A stretch of 64,000 bases of DNA from Hormiphora californensis (GCA_020137815.1 CM035362.1:6129715-6193714); one strand, 5' to 3'; shown: positions 1-13,127, counted from the stretch's first letter. The notes: generated from the letters alone by a model not told the origin. A program made the numbers and translations.

Positions 1-168
1 AATCTCCAACCAATCTCCAACCATACCCCCAATCCACAACCAATCTCAACTCTCCAACAATCTCCAACCAATATCCAACCAATCTCCAAACAATCTCCAA
101 CTAATCTCCAACTAATCTGATCATACCAATCTCCAACTAATCTCCAACCAATCTCCAGCCAATCTAAA
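1..168 (-). repeat. Minisatellite B, 11-bp unit, reverse orientation
   Basis: Irregular tandem copies of an 11-bp unit that reads TTGGTTGGAGA on the minus strand. The same array lies at 18546-18860, 38462-39040, 40455-40800 and 48752-48960, where it is in plus orientation. It is always joined to the X core, here at 169 onward. Confidence 0.9.
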
Positions 169-935
169 ACTGTAGGACACACGTGTTAGGTTCCTCGTGT
201 TCCTACATTATTTCTCTCTCAGGGTGACTGAGAGTTAGTCATGATAGGTATTTGATGATCTTATGATGGTTGAGAGTGAGTTAAGAGGATATAGATATTT
301 AGGAATTCTTTGGGGGAGATTCGATATTATTTATTTGTTACTTTAGTTATGGAGAGATATTGGGCGGAAAGTATTTGGGCCAATATTTTAGAAGAGTAGA
401 AATATTGCATATAGCCACGTGACTTTATTGCTTAGAGAGAACTATCAAAACTGGGGCGATCGTACCGATCGCAAATCGAGGGGTCTGTTTTTCTCTCTGC
501 CTGTCTGCTATATGCTATGTGATGTGATCCCCCTCTTTTTCTTCTTTCTCTTTCTCTCCCTTTTATACATGTGATGTGACCCCCAAGTGTCGCAAGCAGT
601 TCTCAACACGTGATACGTGATACCTACGAATCACGTCGTCACACTGACGGATCATGTCTTCAACGCTGACGGATCACACTCGTCACATTGTCGATCACTC
701 ACGCTCGTCACATTGACGATAGGGTGTCACATTTCCGTGCAAATTTGCATTAGATATAGTTAGATGAGAAAGTGAGAGAGAATTGTTGTGTGAGATGAAT
801 GGTATAAATTCGGATTTTTTTTTTAATTTATAATATTTTTCCTCTCTTTCCCTTTTTCTTTCTTTGCATTAATTAGTATATTTTTTGTAATTTTGTATTT
901 TTTTTTTATTACTTTTTTTTTGATAAGCTGTTAAC
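169..935 (-). repeat. Intergenic spacer core X, inverted copy
   Basis: Reverse complement of the core seen at 18181-18545, 37970-38460, 39775-40450, 44426-45148 and 48437-48750. Shared landmarks are the CACGTG-containing stretch near 415-425, the segment holding GGGCGGAAAGTATTTGGG (about 362-379), and the AATTCGGATT end near 808. Positions 470-730 contain material not seen in the other copies, including short direct repeats around CGTCACATTGACGAT. No coding potential is seen. Confidence 0.75.
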
Positions 936-981
936 GGATAAGTAATTACTATAACTACTTACCGCCCTTTGAATGATAGGT

Positions 982-1042
982 ATGATACGTCTCCTTCTCT
1001 TCACAGCTGCATTATGGGCAACTGCTGCAGCTGTTCTTCCAG
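982..1042 (+). CDS. Signal-peptide exon of the inverted receptor copy
   Basis: A 61-bp exon starting at ATG 982 encodes MIRLLLFTAALWATAAAVLP, a clear secretory signal peptide with a hydrophobic core and small residues near the cleavage site. It ends in phase 1 at a GTTAGT donor (1043). The exon is almost identical to 37633-37693 on the minus strand, and similar exons lie at 44226-44283 and 23344-23401. Unlike the rest of this block it has no indel. The next exon (about 1515) is damaged, so it probably does not belong to a functional gene as assembled. Confidence 0.75.
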
Positions 1043-1514
1043 GTTAGTCAGTGACTACAGGGCCCACGAGACCGGGGGGGGGGGGCAGGGGGGGGCCCGG
1101 GCCCCCTCTGGGATTTACAATTTCTTTTAAATTCAGGGGGATTTTTGGGGCACCGTCGCCGCGCGCTTCCAAAATGGGCCTTGGCCCCCCCTGGAAATCA
1201 TCCGTGTCACTAATAGTCTCATATTCAACTAGCGGGCCGCCCAGTAGGGTGACTCGCTAGTTCGCTACCATATGATTTGCTAGTTCGCTATACCATATAC
1301 TGCCCCCTGAAAAGCAGGGAGGGTGGTTTATGGTATAGACCCGACCAAAGGGAGGGTTTGTACAATGATTTATTGATTATAAACTTTAGCGGCAAAAACA
1401 ATCTTGCTTTTATAGCGGGCGGATCATATCCAAGGGGGGCGGGGAGTGGCAGGCCTCTTATTATATAATCTTCTTGATCCTGTTTCTCCTTCGTCCGCTG
1501 TATCTGTGTTTTCG

Positions 1515-1640
1515 ACTGGAAGCTGTCAGCGTGGTGTGAGTATACCCTGGGACCTGGAGGCAACTCCTCCCAGATAAAGACGGACTCTCACTGGGCATGG
1601 TAGTGGATGCTGGGGTGAAATATACTGACTACCAGTGTAC
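1515..1640 (+). pseudogene. Remnant of the extracellular-domain exon
   Basis: Corresponds to the 5' part of the exon at 36920-37336 (minus). The segment encoding the IPWDLE and IKTDS region can be recognised, but with indels. After about 1640 the sequence turns into a G-rich tract and the match is lost. No open frame crosses it. Confidence 0.65.
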
Positions 1641-1669
1641 AGGTCAGCGTATAGTCAATTCCTTTTCAT

Positions 1670-2360
1670 TTGTGGCGGAGTTCTTCTGGGGGGGGTGGGT
1701 GTCTCGGGGGCTCGGTGGGGGTCGGGTCGGATTCTCGGGGTCTTCTTCTCGGGGGCCGCCCGCTTTCCTGGGTTTTTCTCTTCTCTCCTTCAGCAGCGCC
1801 AGCCCCTCGGTTCCTCACGACACCATTTCCCTGGTCCCCGGCCAAGGGGGGCGGGGGGGTGGGGAGCCCGGGTTGGGGGGGTGTCAGGGGTGGGGGGGGG
1901 GGGGGAGTGGGGGGGGTGCGGCCGACGGGGGGGGTGGGGGGGTCTGGGGACGAGGTATGGGGCTCTGGGGGGGGGGGTGGGTGGCGGGGGCGTGGTGGCC
2001 CGCGGGGCGGGGGGGTGGGGCCGTGGCTGTGTGGGTGAGGGGTGGGAGGGTGGTGGGGCGGGCGGGGGGGGTGGGGGGGGTGTGTTGTGGGGGGGGGCGG
2101 GGCTCGGTGGGTGGTGGGGGCGGTTGCGGGGGGGAGGTGGTCGTTGGGTTTTGCGTTCTGGCTCTTTTCCTTTTGCGGGGCCTTCCCTGCGTGGGCCTGA
2201 GGGGGGCCGGGGCCTTTGGGCCGTCCTCTGCGGCGGTCTCTTGTTTAACAATGTGTGTGTTGCCTGGAAGGCTAACCTGTTCGCCTTATGTTCAATGGCC
2301 GTTGGTGGTTACCGACGAGCGTTTGGGTGGGGGGTGATGTGTGGAAGAAGAGTCTGGGGA
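1670..2360. other. G-homopolymer-rich low-complexity tract
   Basis: Very long G runs broken by T, C or A. Long apparent reading frames on both strands (Gly/Trp-rich on plus, Pro-rich on minus) come from composition alone. In the intact copies the lectin-like exon lies here and has no such runs, so this looks like failed base calling rather than a biological repeat. Confidence 0.6.
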
Positions 2361-2499
2361 GGTTTAATCGATTAGTTATTACAGGCCTGGCATCTTACTG
2401 TCGGGGGTCCTACATCGTCCTTTACTTTTCTACTTTAATTCCTGGGGGGAACCACTGTTTAGTGTAACTGTCAACACAGGAGCCATGGGGTTGGATTTG

Positions 2500-5060
2500 G
2501 CTCACATGATTTTGGGTGTTACAGTCTACCGCGGGGCCGTATTTAACGTACCCGCCCTCGGGGGAAAGGGTTTTTGTTCCGTTAATCGGTGTGTCCGTTA
2601 AATAATCGGGTAGAGCGTATTTGGCCCATAAACCCTATTTTTGTCCAAAAATGCGATACTAAACACTCTAAGGTGTTAATGGCAAGGGTTTGTCCAATTG
2701 ATTTGGATTGGATTTATGATATCTACAAACGGAGGTTTAAATCAGGCAGCGGCAAAACCAAGCCTTACTGTTCATAGGCGGGGAGGCGGTCGGGGCGGGG
2801 GGCGGAATAATATTATCCCGCTGGAGGTTTCGTATTGCAGGGTCTTGACTATCACAAAGTATTGGTTGATGTGTTTCAGACCGTGGACAGGGGCAGTAAC
2901 AAGCGGGGTATGGGGGGGTGTGAGTGTAGAGGGGGCCTGTGACGGGCGGGTGGGAAGGGGGGGCAACGGGTTCCTTCTCGGGGGGGAGGGTAGTCAGAGG
3001 ATAAAGTCGCGGTAAAACTGCGGTGCGCCCTTGAGTAGTGGTGGTCAGGGGATGGAGTCTATTTGAAATAGACTTGAATCAGCACTGGCAGGAGGGAGGG
3101 AGCAGCAGAGGATCGGGGGTGGGTATAGGGTGCGTCAGGGGGGGACTAAGAAGGGTGTCATTTGTGTCGACTATTCTGGGGGATCTGAGGTGCTTCTCCT
3201 CAGATGAAAGTATTTATAAAATAGCGCGATAAGAGCTGCGGAGGGGCAGAACGAGAGTCAGGAGGAGCAACCAGGAGACACACTAAATCACGAGTGACAG
3301 GGGGGGGAAGAACACCAGGGCCGGTAATGGTAAATGGTTGGTGTAAGATTCTAGGAGGGCGGGAACAAAATCGGGCGCAGAACAACAGGCCAGTGACGTA
3401 CATGGGCGTATCAGTTGGCCTGCGACGGTTGTGGGGCGGAGATGTGTATAGAGAGGAGAGGGGTGTGCCTTGAGAACTCTCGGCTACCTAGTGGCACAGG
3501 GGGGGGGGAGTACTAGACGAAAGGGTCAAACGCCGATTACAAACCATTGGTGGTGAGAAAATGTTGGAGGCACAAAAGACAAAGGTTAGGCGTATCGTAG
3601 ATGACCCAAAAAAGGAGTCAAATGGCGCAAAGCGGTACAAGGCTCAAAGATTGATTACATACCGACATAGAGGTGTAAACGTTCGGGGCAACAGGGCCTG
3701 GGGGTGGAGGGATCAGAGTGAGGTATGTGTTGGTTGGTTGGGTGAAGAGAGCCCGACAGAGAGTGGTACCCCACCCACAACTTAGTTGGGTACGAACACC
3801 CGCGGTTTAGTTGCATCTACCATAGGTGATGGGGGGAAAGGGTGGCGAGAGTGAATAGGCGTAGGGTAATTGGTCGAATTCGCAAGCCTGATTGTATTAT
3901 GATCTTATCGGAGGAAGTGGGATGACTTGAGAGGAGTAGGCAAAGGTAAGAGTTAGATATTATGATATATGATATGATGATATTAAGATAGTTGAAGAGG
4001 AGAGAGATTTAGATAGTAGATAGTATGATTGAGAAGAGTATGAGAGTGAGTTGAAGATATTGGGATATTATGATATTTATATGGGATAGGATGATAGTAT
4101 AGAGGAGGATAGATATAGGAGGAGAGGATGATATTATGATGTTGAGATATAGTATGATATTATGATATTAATGGTATGGTATGATAGGTTCTGATATATG
4201 ATATTATGAGTATTATGGATATTAATATATTATTATATTTTGATATGTATGAATGCCGAATGGGTCTTTTAGACCGGCACGCAGAATTGTGGGCGTTGAG
4301 ACACGCGGGTGGAGGCGGGAGGTGGGGGAAAGGGTTCTTTGTCCACTAAATCGGGGTTTCCCAGAGAGGTGGTCGGGTGAGCCATATTTGACCCAAAAGC
4401 TTGTTTTGATTATATTAGGTTAAAATTGCCCAAAAATGCTAATATTATAAGAATAAGACACCTTAACGTTAGATCAATATTCATGTAATTGATACATATC
4501 TTGTTCTTATTATGACAAATAACAAAATATTCTTTTCAAAAAAAATGTGAAAATTTTCTAAGTTTGATACCAGCCCCGTCCGGTTTGTATTTCGAATCGG
4601 TGCAACTTACTTACTACTGGATATCCTGTCTAATTAAGCGGGTTCACAACGAACCGATACGTGAATACCATACCGAATTTGGCACCCCGCCTAAGCGGGT
4701 GAGGAAGTATAAAAATTTCAAATAACTTTTTTCTCTCAAAATTTATGGGAGCACGATCAAAGCTTACAATCGTACTGTAAATTTTAGCAAAAAAGTTTAA
4801 AAAATTTTTCAAAAAGGTATACAGCCCGTCCGAATCGTGTTTCGAATCGGTGCATCTTATCGCATGTCCCGCTGGCTAATTGAGACGGTTCGGAACGACT
4901 CGAAACGTGATCCCCATCGAATCGAAATTTTGACGCTTGGACCTTGGTGTAACTTGAACTGTGATTCGATGGGCAACCATGGGGATCACGTATCGGTTCG
5001 TTTTCCGAACATCTAATTAGCAGAAGGACATGCGATAGAGGCACCGATTCGAACACATTC
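2500..5060. mobile_element. Degraded Tigger-like MITE with unassigned interior
   Basis: 2521-2725 matches the end of the element at 22570-22743 (the CCCGATTTAACGGAC type terminus). 4370-5060 matches its interior and other end (the TTTCGAATCGGTGCA block, also at 35200 and 21990). Between them, 2726-3900 is G-rich unrecognised sequence and 3930-4240 is an imperfect AT-rich tandem array of GATATTATGAT-like words. No gene is seen in this stretch. Confidence 0.5.
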
Positions 5061-5171
5061 GGACGTGATAACTGAGCACCAATTTTGAGGGCAACAATGT
5101 GTAATTCTCTCCCGATCTCTGGGGCCCCGCTGCAATGAGCCGGTGCACACCTTGATCTTTCCTTTCGAGAG

Positions 5172-5381
5172 GGCACCAAGTGTCCTGCAGGTTTTCTGAT
5201 GAAGGAGATCAACGCGCGGGGATTACTGCTGGAACTAGACTAGAGGTCATCATAGGGGGAAAAGACTATAACCCTCGATTGTGGGTAGCCAACCATAACC
5301 GGTTGTTGGGAAGTGCAACATTTGGAGTCTGGTCAGCAGGATGGATCGTGGTCAAATTGATGTACCCACAGTGCATTTTAG
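5172..5381 (+). pseudogene. CCP (sushi) exon remnant
   Basis: Matches the CCP exon at 43104-43280 (minus), starting at the CACCA boundary and ending in GTGCATTTTAG before GTAAGT. The words AACCATAACC and GGAAGTGCAACATTTGG are kept. The stretch 5250-5270 is inserted or garbled, and the Cys-to-Cys frame is broken. Confidence 0.65.
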
Positions 5382-5454
5382 TAAGTGATTGTGTTGTGAA
5401 AAGTGGTGTTTACAATACCAGCAACATGGGAATTACGCCCCAATTTTTGTAAAT

Positions 5455-5760
5455 AATATTTAAACCTGACACGGTGAGAGGGTCGGCTGCACGAAAAACC
5501 TAAGAACCGTCTTAACGTGTTATTAGCAGCTCGATGCGCCACCATGTATTCCTGATTGAACGACTGAATGATTGATTGGTTGAACTGTTGGGGGGTTGGT
5601 AAGTATATAGACCCCGCCGGCCTCAAATAGAACGCACGGCGCGCCTCCACCCAAATTTTTTTTGCCCTGGTCTATTGGCCGTGCACACAAACCACAGAAT
5701 ATGACTGACAATGTACTACTGACAACACACAGTCGTTAGTCTGCCATTTTACACTCATTT
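5455..5760. other. Intron sequence shared with the intact loci
   Basis: 5457-5530 matches 43010-42955 and 19845-19770, the block after the CCP exon. 5690-5750 is the reverse complement of 36300-36355. No coding sequence. These matches anchor the inverted colinearity. Confidence 0.55.
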
Positions 5761-7639
5761 TACACTCAATTTAGATTTAGATAATGAGTCCAAATAAGTC
5801 TAAAATCTAGGAGGACTATTTATCTAAAAAGTCTACACAAGCGCGGACTCTTTAGGGTTAAAAAGTCTAAACAAAGTGGACTCTATATCTACCTCAACTA
5901 GATCCAAAAACCAAACAATTTTGGGGGGGGGTGGAAACCGGGCCGCAGAAATTTCAAAACATGCGAAAGTTTGATACATGAACTTTCGGGGCCCTGGGGT
6001 GCTGTTAAATTCGTGTTTCCATGATTAAAACCAGCAACATGTTTCAAACTATACCGCCAGGAAAACTAATCGCAATGATTGGCAATTTATCATTATTTTT
6101 GATTCCCATTATCTACATCCACAGCTCACACATATCAGTATATAGACTGCACAGTGAGCCTTCCTATTTGTTGTCCATTCGTAGCTGTTTTGAAACAAAA
6201 TCTAAAAATGTGTCCCCTAGGTATGTCTAGGAGTACACCTTTTACTGCAATTTGACGACTTCGAAAATTTTCGAAGAGTTTGAGTAGCGCTGCCGCAAGC
6301 GGCCGGAAATTATGCGAACGTTTGCGAAACGTTGCGAATGTCTGGCAATGATTCGCGATGACTTGCTAACTTTTTGCTATATCATGCGATTTTTTTTTGC
6401 GTTTTTAATGCGATTTTTTTGCGATTTGGGCGGAAGTAATCCGTATGAGGGGTTAGCATTCATTCGCATGATATCGCATGAGGTTTCGCAATGATATCCA
6501 TTTAGTAGCAAACCTTGAATTCGTTTCGCATTCCTATCGCATTTATTAGCAAGTTCAGTGGCAAACAATCGCATTATGTCGCATTCTTCGCAGTTTTAAA
6601 CTCCGCATTTATCGGCGGGGTGACTTCGTTGTGGGCGAATGCATCGGCAACACTTTTGCAGTGGAGCGCAACAGTCGCACACTTGTTAGAGTCCGGAGGT
6701 GGCGGCGAGCGTACGTGTGGGGAGCATTCGATGGCATAGGGGGGGGCAAGATGTTCTTTCGTAAGGTGGGATTCCTCGGGGGGGGGTGGGGGGCCCGTCT
6801 AGTGTATTGGGATGTCGTCAACATATTCTTGCGGGGGCACATTTTTTGAATATTCAAAGAATTTTTGAGTTATTGACAGCGAGGCGTTGTAGTATAAACC
6901 AAATGAGGCAGCCGAGTGTGGCGGAGCGGAGAGTCGAGCTGGTCCGTCTTCTCCAGGGGTCACGACAGGCGGTGGTGTACTGAAAGAGGGGCTGGGGAGG
7001 TCATCACCAATCGACACAGGTGGGGGGGGGCGTGTTGCAGGGGTCGTGTGGTTTTTGCGACGATCACATTGTTGTTTTTTGAAAGAACGGCTGACTATCG
7101 TAGCCGTGATATGGTTACACCCGAGTGCGGTCATGTGACGGGGAAAAGAAAGAGAAAGAAAAAGAAAAAGGGAAACTGGGTGATCCATCAGTGGGGTGGC
7201 GGGACGAGTTATACCGTCCGGTGACGAAACAGAGATGCGGGTTCTAGGAGATATAAGACGTATCACAGGGCGTGTTGAAACCCTGTGCTGCGAGCTTGGG
7301 GGTGTCACGTCACATGTGAAAAGGGATAAAAGTCAGAGAACAAGAGAGGGCTCAGAGGGCACGGCTAGCATATATCAGCAGGCGACGAAAACTCGATATA
7401 ACACCCCTCGGGGATTTGCGATCGTACGGATACGCCCAGTTATTAGGAGCCAGCCAGCACCGAAGTTATGGAATCAACTTTCGGGCCAAAGTTTTTTAAA
7501 TTCTGCTGCCCCGGGGTAGGAAAGCACACCAAAACTTGGTTGGTTTTTGGATCTATATGATCCCGTGGAGGTGCAGTGTTTGAGTTATACACTTGCTGAT
7601 GGTTAATGAACGTGGATTGGGGATTCACGAGGGGGGGGA

Positions 7640-7990
7640 CTGTTTGTTAAAAGTCGCAATAGCCAATCTCGGAGTATGCATTGCGAATAAACGAATATGA
7701 TATAATTGCGGACAACCAATCGGGATAACTGATCACGAATCGCGATAAAAAATTATCGGCGATTAGCTATCGCAATTAAGCGTCGCGTTTAGAGCCATAT
7801 TGCGATTAGCTATCCGCGATTGTAACTATCATATTACCTCATTCGCGATGAATTGTCGTGGTTAGTTATCCGCGATTACTAGTATTTATTAGTTTCACGA
7901 TGATCTCCGCGATTGGTTCTCTCTTCCCACGATTATTCTCTGATTTTGATTATTGGTTACGGATAACGCCACGGATAACATTGATAATCA
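7640..7990. repeat. Degenerate tandem array of CGCGATTAG-like words
   Basis: Imperfect repetition of words such as GCGATTAGCTATC and CGCGATT on both strands. The spacing is too irregular for a clear period, possibly because of base errors. No coding sequence. Confidence 0.45.
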
Positions 7991-8479
7991 AATATATCTG
8001 ATACACATCAGGTTCTAGATGCTAATTCGCTCTTTTCTCGGTTTTTTTAAGATCTCTTATATTAAGACAGGCCATAAATCTAGATATGGGCTTCTAAATT
8101 ATATCTGAAAAACGCAATTGACCTACAATGGCAAATGTATGTGATACAATCATGATTTATAGTTGATTGCGTCTTTCTAGGGATTTTTGAAAATCGTCTT
8201 AAATCTTAATACAAGTCAGATGCCCGTAAACTGAAGACCGTAACTCGGATTTGCATTGAATTTTGATCGTGTGTTTCAAGATTCGATACAAATTACGTCC
8301 CAGCGGCGTATTCGTAGAACGACGGAAGGCTGGGGGGGGGTTTCTTATAACAAGAGGGAGGGGGGGAGCCGGAAAGACAACGGAAGGGTTACGGGGCACA
8401 GAATCATAGGGAACAATCCACATATTTGAAGTGATTAAACGTGACATGGCCGTGGAGGGGATTTTTCAGGATGGAGGGC

Positions 8480-9120
8480 CAAGGGGCTGGGGATAATAAG
8501 AAACAGGGGGGGGGAGGGGGGGAAAAAAAAATAGGTACAGGAAAGCGAGGGGGAACACCGACTAGGGGGGGCTATGGGAATACCGTACTAGAGGCGGGGG
8601 CTGTCGGAGGGGTGGGGGGCACACCTCCCCCACCCTCTCTGCCCCTTCTGTGTGGTCTGGTGGTGGGGGGGTTGTGGGTGGTGGGTGGTGTTTTGTCTGG
8701 GGATGTGGTGGGGGGTTTGGTGTGGGGGGTTGGGTGTGGGTGAGGGGTGGGGGGTAAGGGTTGGGTTTTGTTGGGATGCCTGGGTGAGAAGGCTTATGGG
8801 GGGGGGGGGGGGGGGTGTGGGTGGGTGGGGTGCAGGTCGGGAAACGGGGGGGGGGGTTAGTAGGGTGAAAGCGATGATGTGTGGGGGGGGAGGGGGTGGG
8901 TGTGGGTCGGCGGAGGGTGCGGGGGGCATGGGTCGGGTGGGTGACGGGGGTGGGTTGTGGGTGGGGCGGGGGTTGGAAGTTGAGGTGGGTGTCAGGGGGG
9001 GGGGGGGGTGGGGGGGGGTGGGTGTGGCGGTGGGGTGGGGACCGGGTGGGTGGGTGTGTGCGGTGGGGGGGGGTGTGGGGGGGGGGGGTCAGCGAGAAAC
9101 GGGGGGGGAGGGGTCTTTCC
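8480..9120. other. Extreme G/T low-complexity tract
   Basis: Almost only G and T on the plus strand, with G runs of ten or more. Apparent reading frames on both strands arise from composition. Similar to 1670-2360. Either an unstable G-rich repeat or a base-calling failure. Confidence 0.6.
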
Positions 9121-9479
9121 AAGAGGGGAGCTTTGGGGTTATATTCCATGGGGGTTAGTGGGGGCTTTTTGTACCGCACTTGTACTTTGTTTGAAAGAAG
9201 TAGTCATGGAAGAAGAGAGAACAGGAGGTCAGAGTGAGTGGCGGAAAAACGAAAACACTGCGCAGTGTAAAAAGAAAATGGTGAAAAAGTTAACGCTGTA
9301 TGTAGTACCTGTGGGGTTCAACAGTGGGGGGGTGAGGAGGATAGGGGTCACGGCGGCAGGAAAACACAGAGAGGAGACACTGAAGGCGCCAAAAAACGAT
9401 GCAAAACGTATTCAAAACCTGTAAGGGTGAGCATGTCGGATACGAATGTGTGAGAAACACGGGTGTTTGGGAAAAAAAT

Positions 9480-10050
9480 ATAAGAACAGCGGAAGGGGGG
9501 GGGACACGGCGAAAGGCAAAACTAAAGGTAATAGAAAGGCAATAAGAGAGCAGAGAGGGAACGAAAGTGCGGGTGGAGGGGGGGGGAAAAGGGGGAAAAC
9601 AACAAGATGTCCATGGTGTAGAGATGTAGCCACATCTTGTGTAGAGTCGATGGGGGTTCTGAACGCAGTACCAAGGCGAGGTGGCCAGGGGGGGACAGCG
9701 AATTAATGTAAAGGAAAAAGCGCAGAGGGGGAACAATTCGCGGGGGAAAAAGAGGAGCGTTTTAGACGGGTCGGGGGGGGAGAAAGAGGAACCACAAAAA
9801 TTAACAAAAAAAAAACAAAAGGAACTGGAGGAATATGGCCGAGATCCAAGTTAACCATATCGGGGGTCGTAAAAAAAGGAGGAAAGGAGAGAAAAAAAGG
9901 GGGGGGAGGGAGGAAATGAGTAAAAAGGGGAGGGAAAAAAAAAAAAACGAGAAAAAACAAAAAGAGGGGGGAGGGCGGGAAAGAAGGGAAGAAGGGGAGA
10001 AAGAAGGGGGAAAAAAGAAAAAGACAAGAAAAAAGAATGAACAAGAAACG
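9480..10050. other. Polypurine tract
   Basis: Long A/G-only runs on the plus strand, giving Lys/Arg/Glu-rich frames on plus and Phe/Ser/Pro-rich frames on minus. No domain or start context supports a gene. Confidence 0.5.
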
Positions 10051-12761
10051 AAGCAGCCCGTATATGAATGGACTGGGGCTTTTGACAAACTTCTGATGTT
10101 GACAAGATCGTCCAAAGTGTCAGTGTCGGCCTTGAAAAAAAACAGATGTTTCTATCTTTGTGTAGGTGTATCATAACTTAATAGAAGTCTTATAAACTAA
10201 AACAAACATGCTGAGAGTTGACTAAAAAGGGCCTATAATACTGGCTTTGAAGTGATAGCACTTGACGAGATTGGGTGCCCAATTAGCGACAGCGATTAAA
10301 GCATCAGCGGTGATAGCAAGCAATAATGAGATGGAAGTAACGTAACAATATCACCGGGAGGGAACACTGGTTTTTAGCAGGGCCTACGATGCGTCATTGC
10401 CCCCCCACCAAATTTTGAATCTATATCATCGAATTAGAGTGATACTGGCGACAAGATGGACAACCACACACGGTGCGGTGGCGGGCAATGGTCATGTAAA
10501 CAAACACATAAGAAAAAAAAAAAGCTGGGCAAATGTGTGAATATGGAACGATTCTCTGTCCCACAAGAAGGTTTCACGGACAAAACCCTCTATAATATAG
10601 ACGGGCGTGTTCACTGAAAGTGTGTTTGAAGGTAACACAATATTTAAAAAAGTGGTGGCACAGTGTGTGAGAAAGGATGTGTTCTAAAAAGGAAAAGAAA
10701 CATGCGAAAAAATTGCGGCGTGAGGTAATAATGAACAATTTATAACAAAAATTTGCAACAAAGAGATTGTTTTATATATAACTGTACTGGGAGGGTGGTG
10801 GTAACCCCCATGTACACCGAAAACACGGGGCCAAGTATGCGTGGTACGAAACAGATCCTTACAAATAAGGCTCCCGCACGGGATCACAGGGCGGGACGGA
10901 AACGTGCGGGATCGGATACACACACGATGAAAGACACGTTAGCCGGGGGAAAGGGACAAAAGAGCACGGGGTGAAATACATGCCAGTCATTAATAAATTC
11001 GCAAAGCGTGACTATTTGGTTATAACAGTAAAATGGAAAAAGGAGGGAGAAAAAAATATGGGGGCGGGGAAGGGGGGAAAGAACAAACGACGAAACAAGT
11101 GTAATGGGCAGGCAGAATATAATGCGCCTTACGGCATACCGCTGAAAATGCCCCATAAGTCTATGCCACGGGAGGAAGAAGAAGGACACGAAAGCTGGCG
11201 GGTTAATGAGGGGCGGTCGTGGCGAAATGTGCGATCCTGTTGGAATCACGCGGATAAATGGAGCAAGACACGACGAAGGGAGGACACATAATCGGAACCG
11301 GAATCCATAAGAAGTAATCCCACTGAAATACAGACGGAGTAAGTTGTAGATAAGCACAAGGCAGATCATGAAGAGTGGTCAGACTGTAGGTCGAACAAGC
11401 CCTAGGGTTCAGGTCCGCCGGGTGGGCAGGTAAAACGTCCCGTAGGTTGGACTGGGTGTGTGGTGGGTCAAATAACTCGTGAATTGGGATTGTGCAGAAC
11501 AAAAGTCACCGCAACAAGGGGGCGCCAGACACTTTTGGGGTGGATGGGCATGTAGAAAACTGGTAAACCAGAGTAATTAGTCAGAAACTAATCGCAAGAC
11601 ACCCTTCCGTGGGAGAAGCGACGCGCACCAGGAGAGTGAGTCACGTGAAAGTCGTGACGCGAAGAAGAGCAAGCGGGAACGATTTTTGGGTTCGTCCAAG
11701 GGATCCGGACCGACCACTCTGGTCAACGGGTAAAGCGAACCAGTCACGCGATAAATTGCATGACAAATAGGTGTGAACGCTGCATCCTCGAGGTGTACAA
11801 AAGGCACAAAGGATAGCTGACCAAGCGGGAGTTCAGGGTATGACAAAAAGAGGGGAAAAAAAAAAAAAACGGGAAAGTTGTCTCACCACAAGGTTGAAAA
11901 TTAGCCATTTCAGTACGAAAAGGAAGGAAAGAGGTCACAGGAAGCAGTAGTATATAAGGAAAAAGTGGGGCAAGGGTCAACTGTCGAAGAATTTTCAAAG
12001 GAGGAGGGTCTTAAAAATTCGAAAAAGTTGTGGTTCGCAATTTCGATTTTCCATTCACTGGAAGCAAGAATTCTGGGAAAATGACATTTTTAAGGAAGAA
12101 ATGGTGGAGGAGGAGGATTTGGCCCCGGGCGCTGTCCAGCGCTAGATCGATTGGAGATATAGAGTCCGGCTTTCGCCGGACTCGGAGTTGCGGCCCGTTA
12201 GGCCGGAAACTGGTTGCGTCTACCCCATCCGAATTTAAAGTGTTGGGCCGTTTTTTGGGTTCGATTTCAGGGAGTAGGTTATTGTTACAGGGTTCTGTTT
12301 TTGGGTTGGTTTCGGATTTTAGGGGAGAAAAAAAAGAGGCGACATATCAGATCCGGTTGGAGGATTGGGCCAAATGTAAGGGACCTCATATATCTAAAAA
12401 TCTACCTCAGGTGGCGGACTCTTATGCTAAACAGTCCTCACAACAGGGAGACATCTTTATCTGAAAACTTTATTTTTCAAATCTACTGTAGGATAAGAGT
12501 CCGGTTTTTAGATATAGAGTCCTCCTCGATTTAGATACAGAGTCCGTTTAGAGGCACTAGAGTCCTCCCACCTTCGAACAGGTCCTCAAAGCGTTTCGAA
12601 CCTATCTTCTGATAAACCCTCATAAGGGGTGTCCTTCTAAACCGTGCTGGGAGTGTTCAAAAAGGCTCAGAAGCCAGATTACAGATTTGGACTTCATAGT
12701 GGTCATTTTTACCCTCTACTGTTTGACAGACAAACTTCTCGGGTATTTTCCCTAATATAGG

Positions 12762-13127
12762 ATGAGAATTGTAGTCTTTGGTTCGACAAACACCGGATGC
12801 AATCGGCCAGTGGATACGCGTGCATGTGGCTATGTAAAGACCGACCCTTTTTATGGGGCGGAGCTCGATTCTGCGGTCGCTGCGCGCCTCGATCTGCACG
12901 CACAGGTGTGCAATGCACCGGAAGCTCGTATAATGCCAATAGATATCCACGAGGAAGTGAACGACGAGGGGAATATCGTGTTCTATCGTGTAGGGGATTA
13001 TCAAATTTCTCACATCACTTTACAGCCTGTTATTTGTTCTAAAAACCGAACCCCGGACATTAGGAAGGTTGTGACTGGGCAACTGGACAACACGGGAAAG
13101 GAACAATTATCTGATATACCCATATAA
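12762..13127 (+). CDS. Unrecognised 121-residue open frame
   Basis: Opens at ATG 12762 and runs 121 codons with mixed residue use, unlike the composition-driven frames around it. It begins MRIVVFGSTNTGC and contains DIHEEVNDEGNIVFYRVGDY. It matches no family I know. It lies in the error-rich block between the unassigned insertion and the second CCP remnant, and no splice context or paralogue elsewhere in the window supports it. A chance frame, or a piece of a longer broken gene, is as likely as a real gene. Confidence 0.2.
   Translation: MRIVVFGSTNTGCNRPVDTRACGYVKTDPFYGAELDSAVAARLDLHAQVCNAPEARIMPIDIHEEVNDEGNIVFYRVGDYQISHITLQPVICSKNRTPDIRKVVTGQLDNTGKEQLSDIPI

Larger units (their letters stand above)
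5760..12650. other. Unassigned low-quality insertion in the inverted copy
   Basis: Not matched elsewhere in the window. Similar AGTCC-rich words occur at both margins (5770-5900 and 12430-12560), suggesting the termini of one insertion. Inside are degenerate GCGAT-rich repeats (6290-6600), a G/T tract (8480-9120), a purine tract (9480-10050) and otherwise featureless sequence. Open frames are short and track base composition. I recognise no gene. Confidence 0.4.

Noticed and set aside
1597-2375. Three long Gly/Trp-rich plus-strand frames and a Pro-rich minus-strand frame
   Set aside because: They arise from G-run composition on one strand. The intact paralogue has a different exon here.
8562-9424. 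Overlapping frames of 113-205 codons on both strands
   Set aside because: Composition artefact of a G/T tract, with no start context, domain or paralogue.
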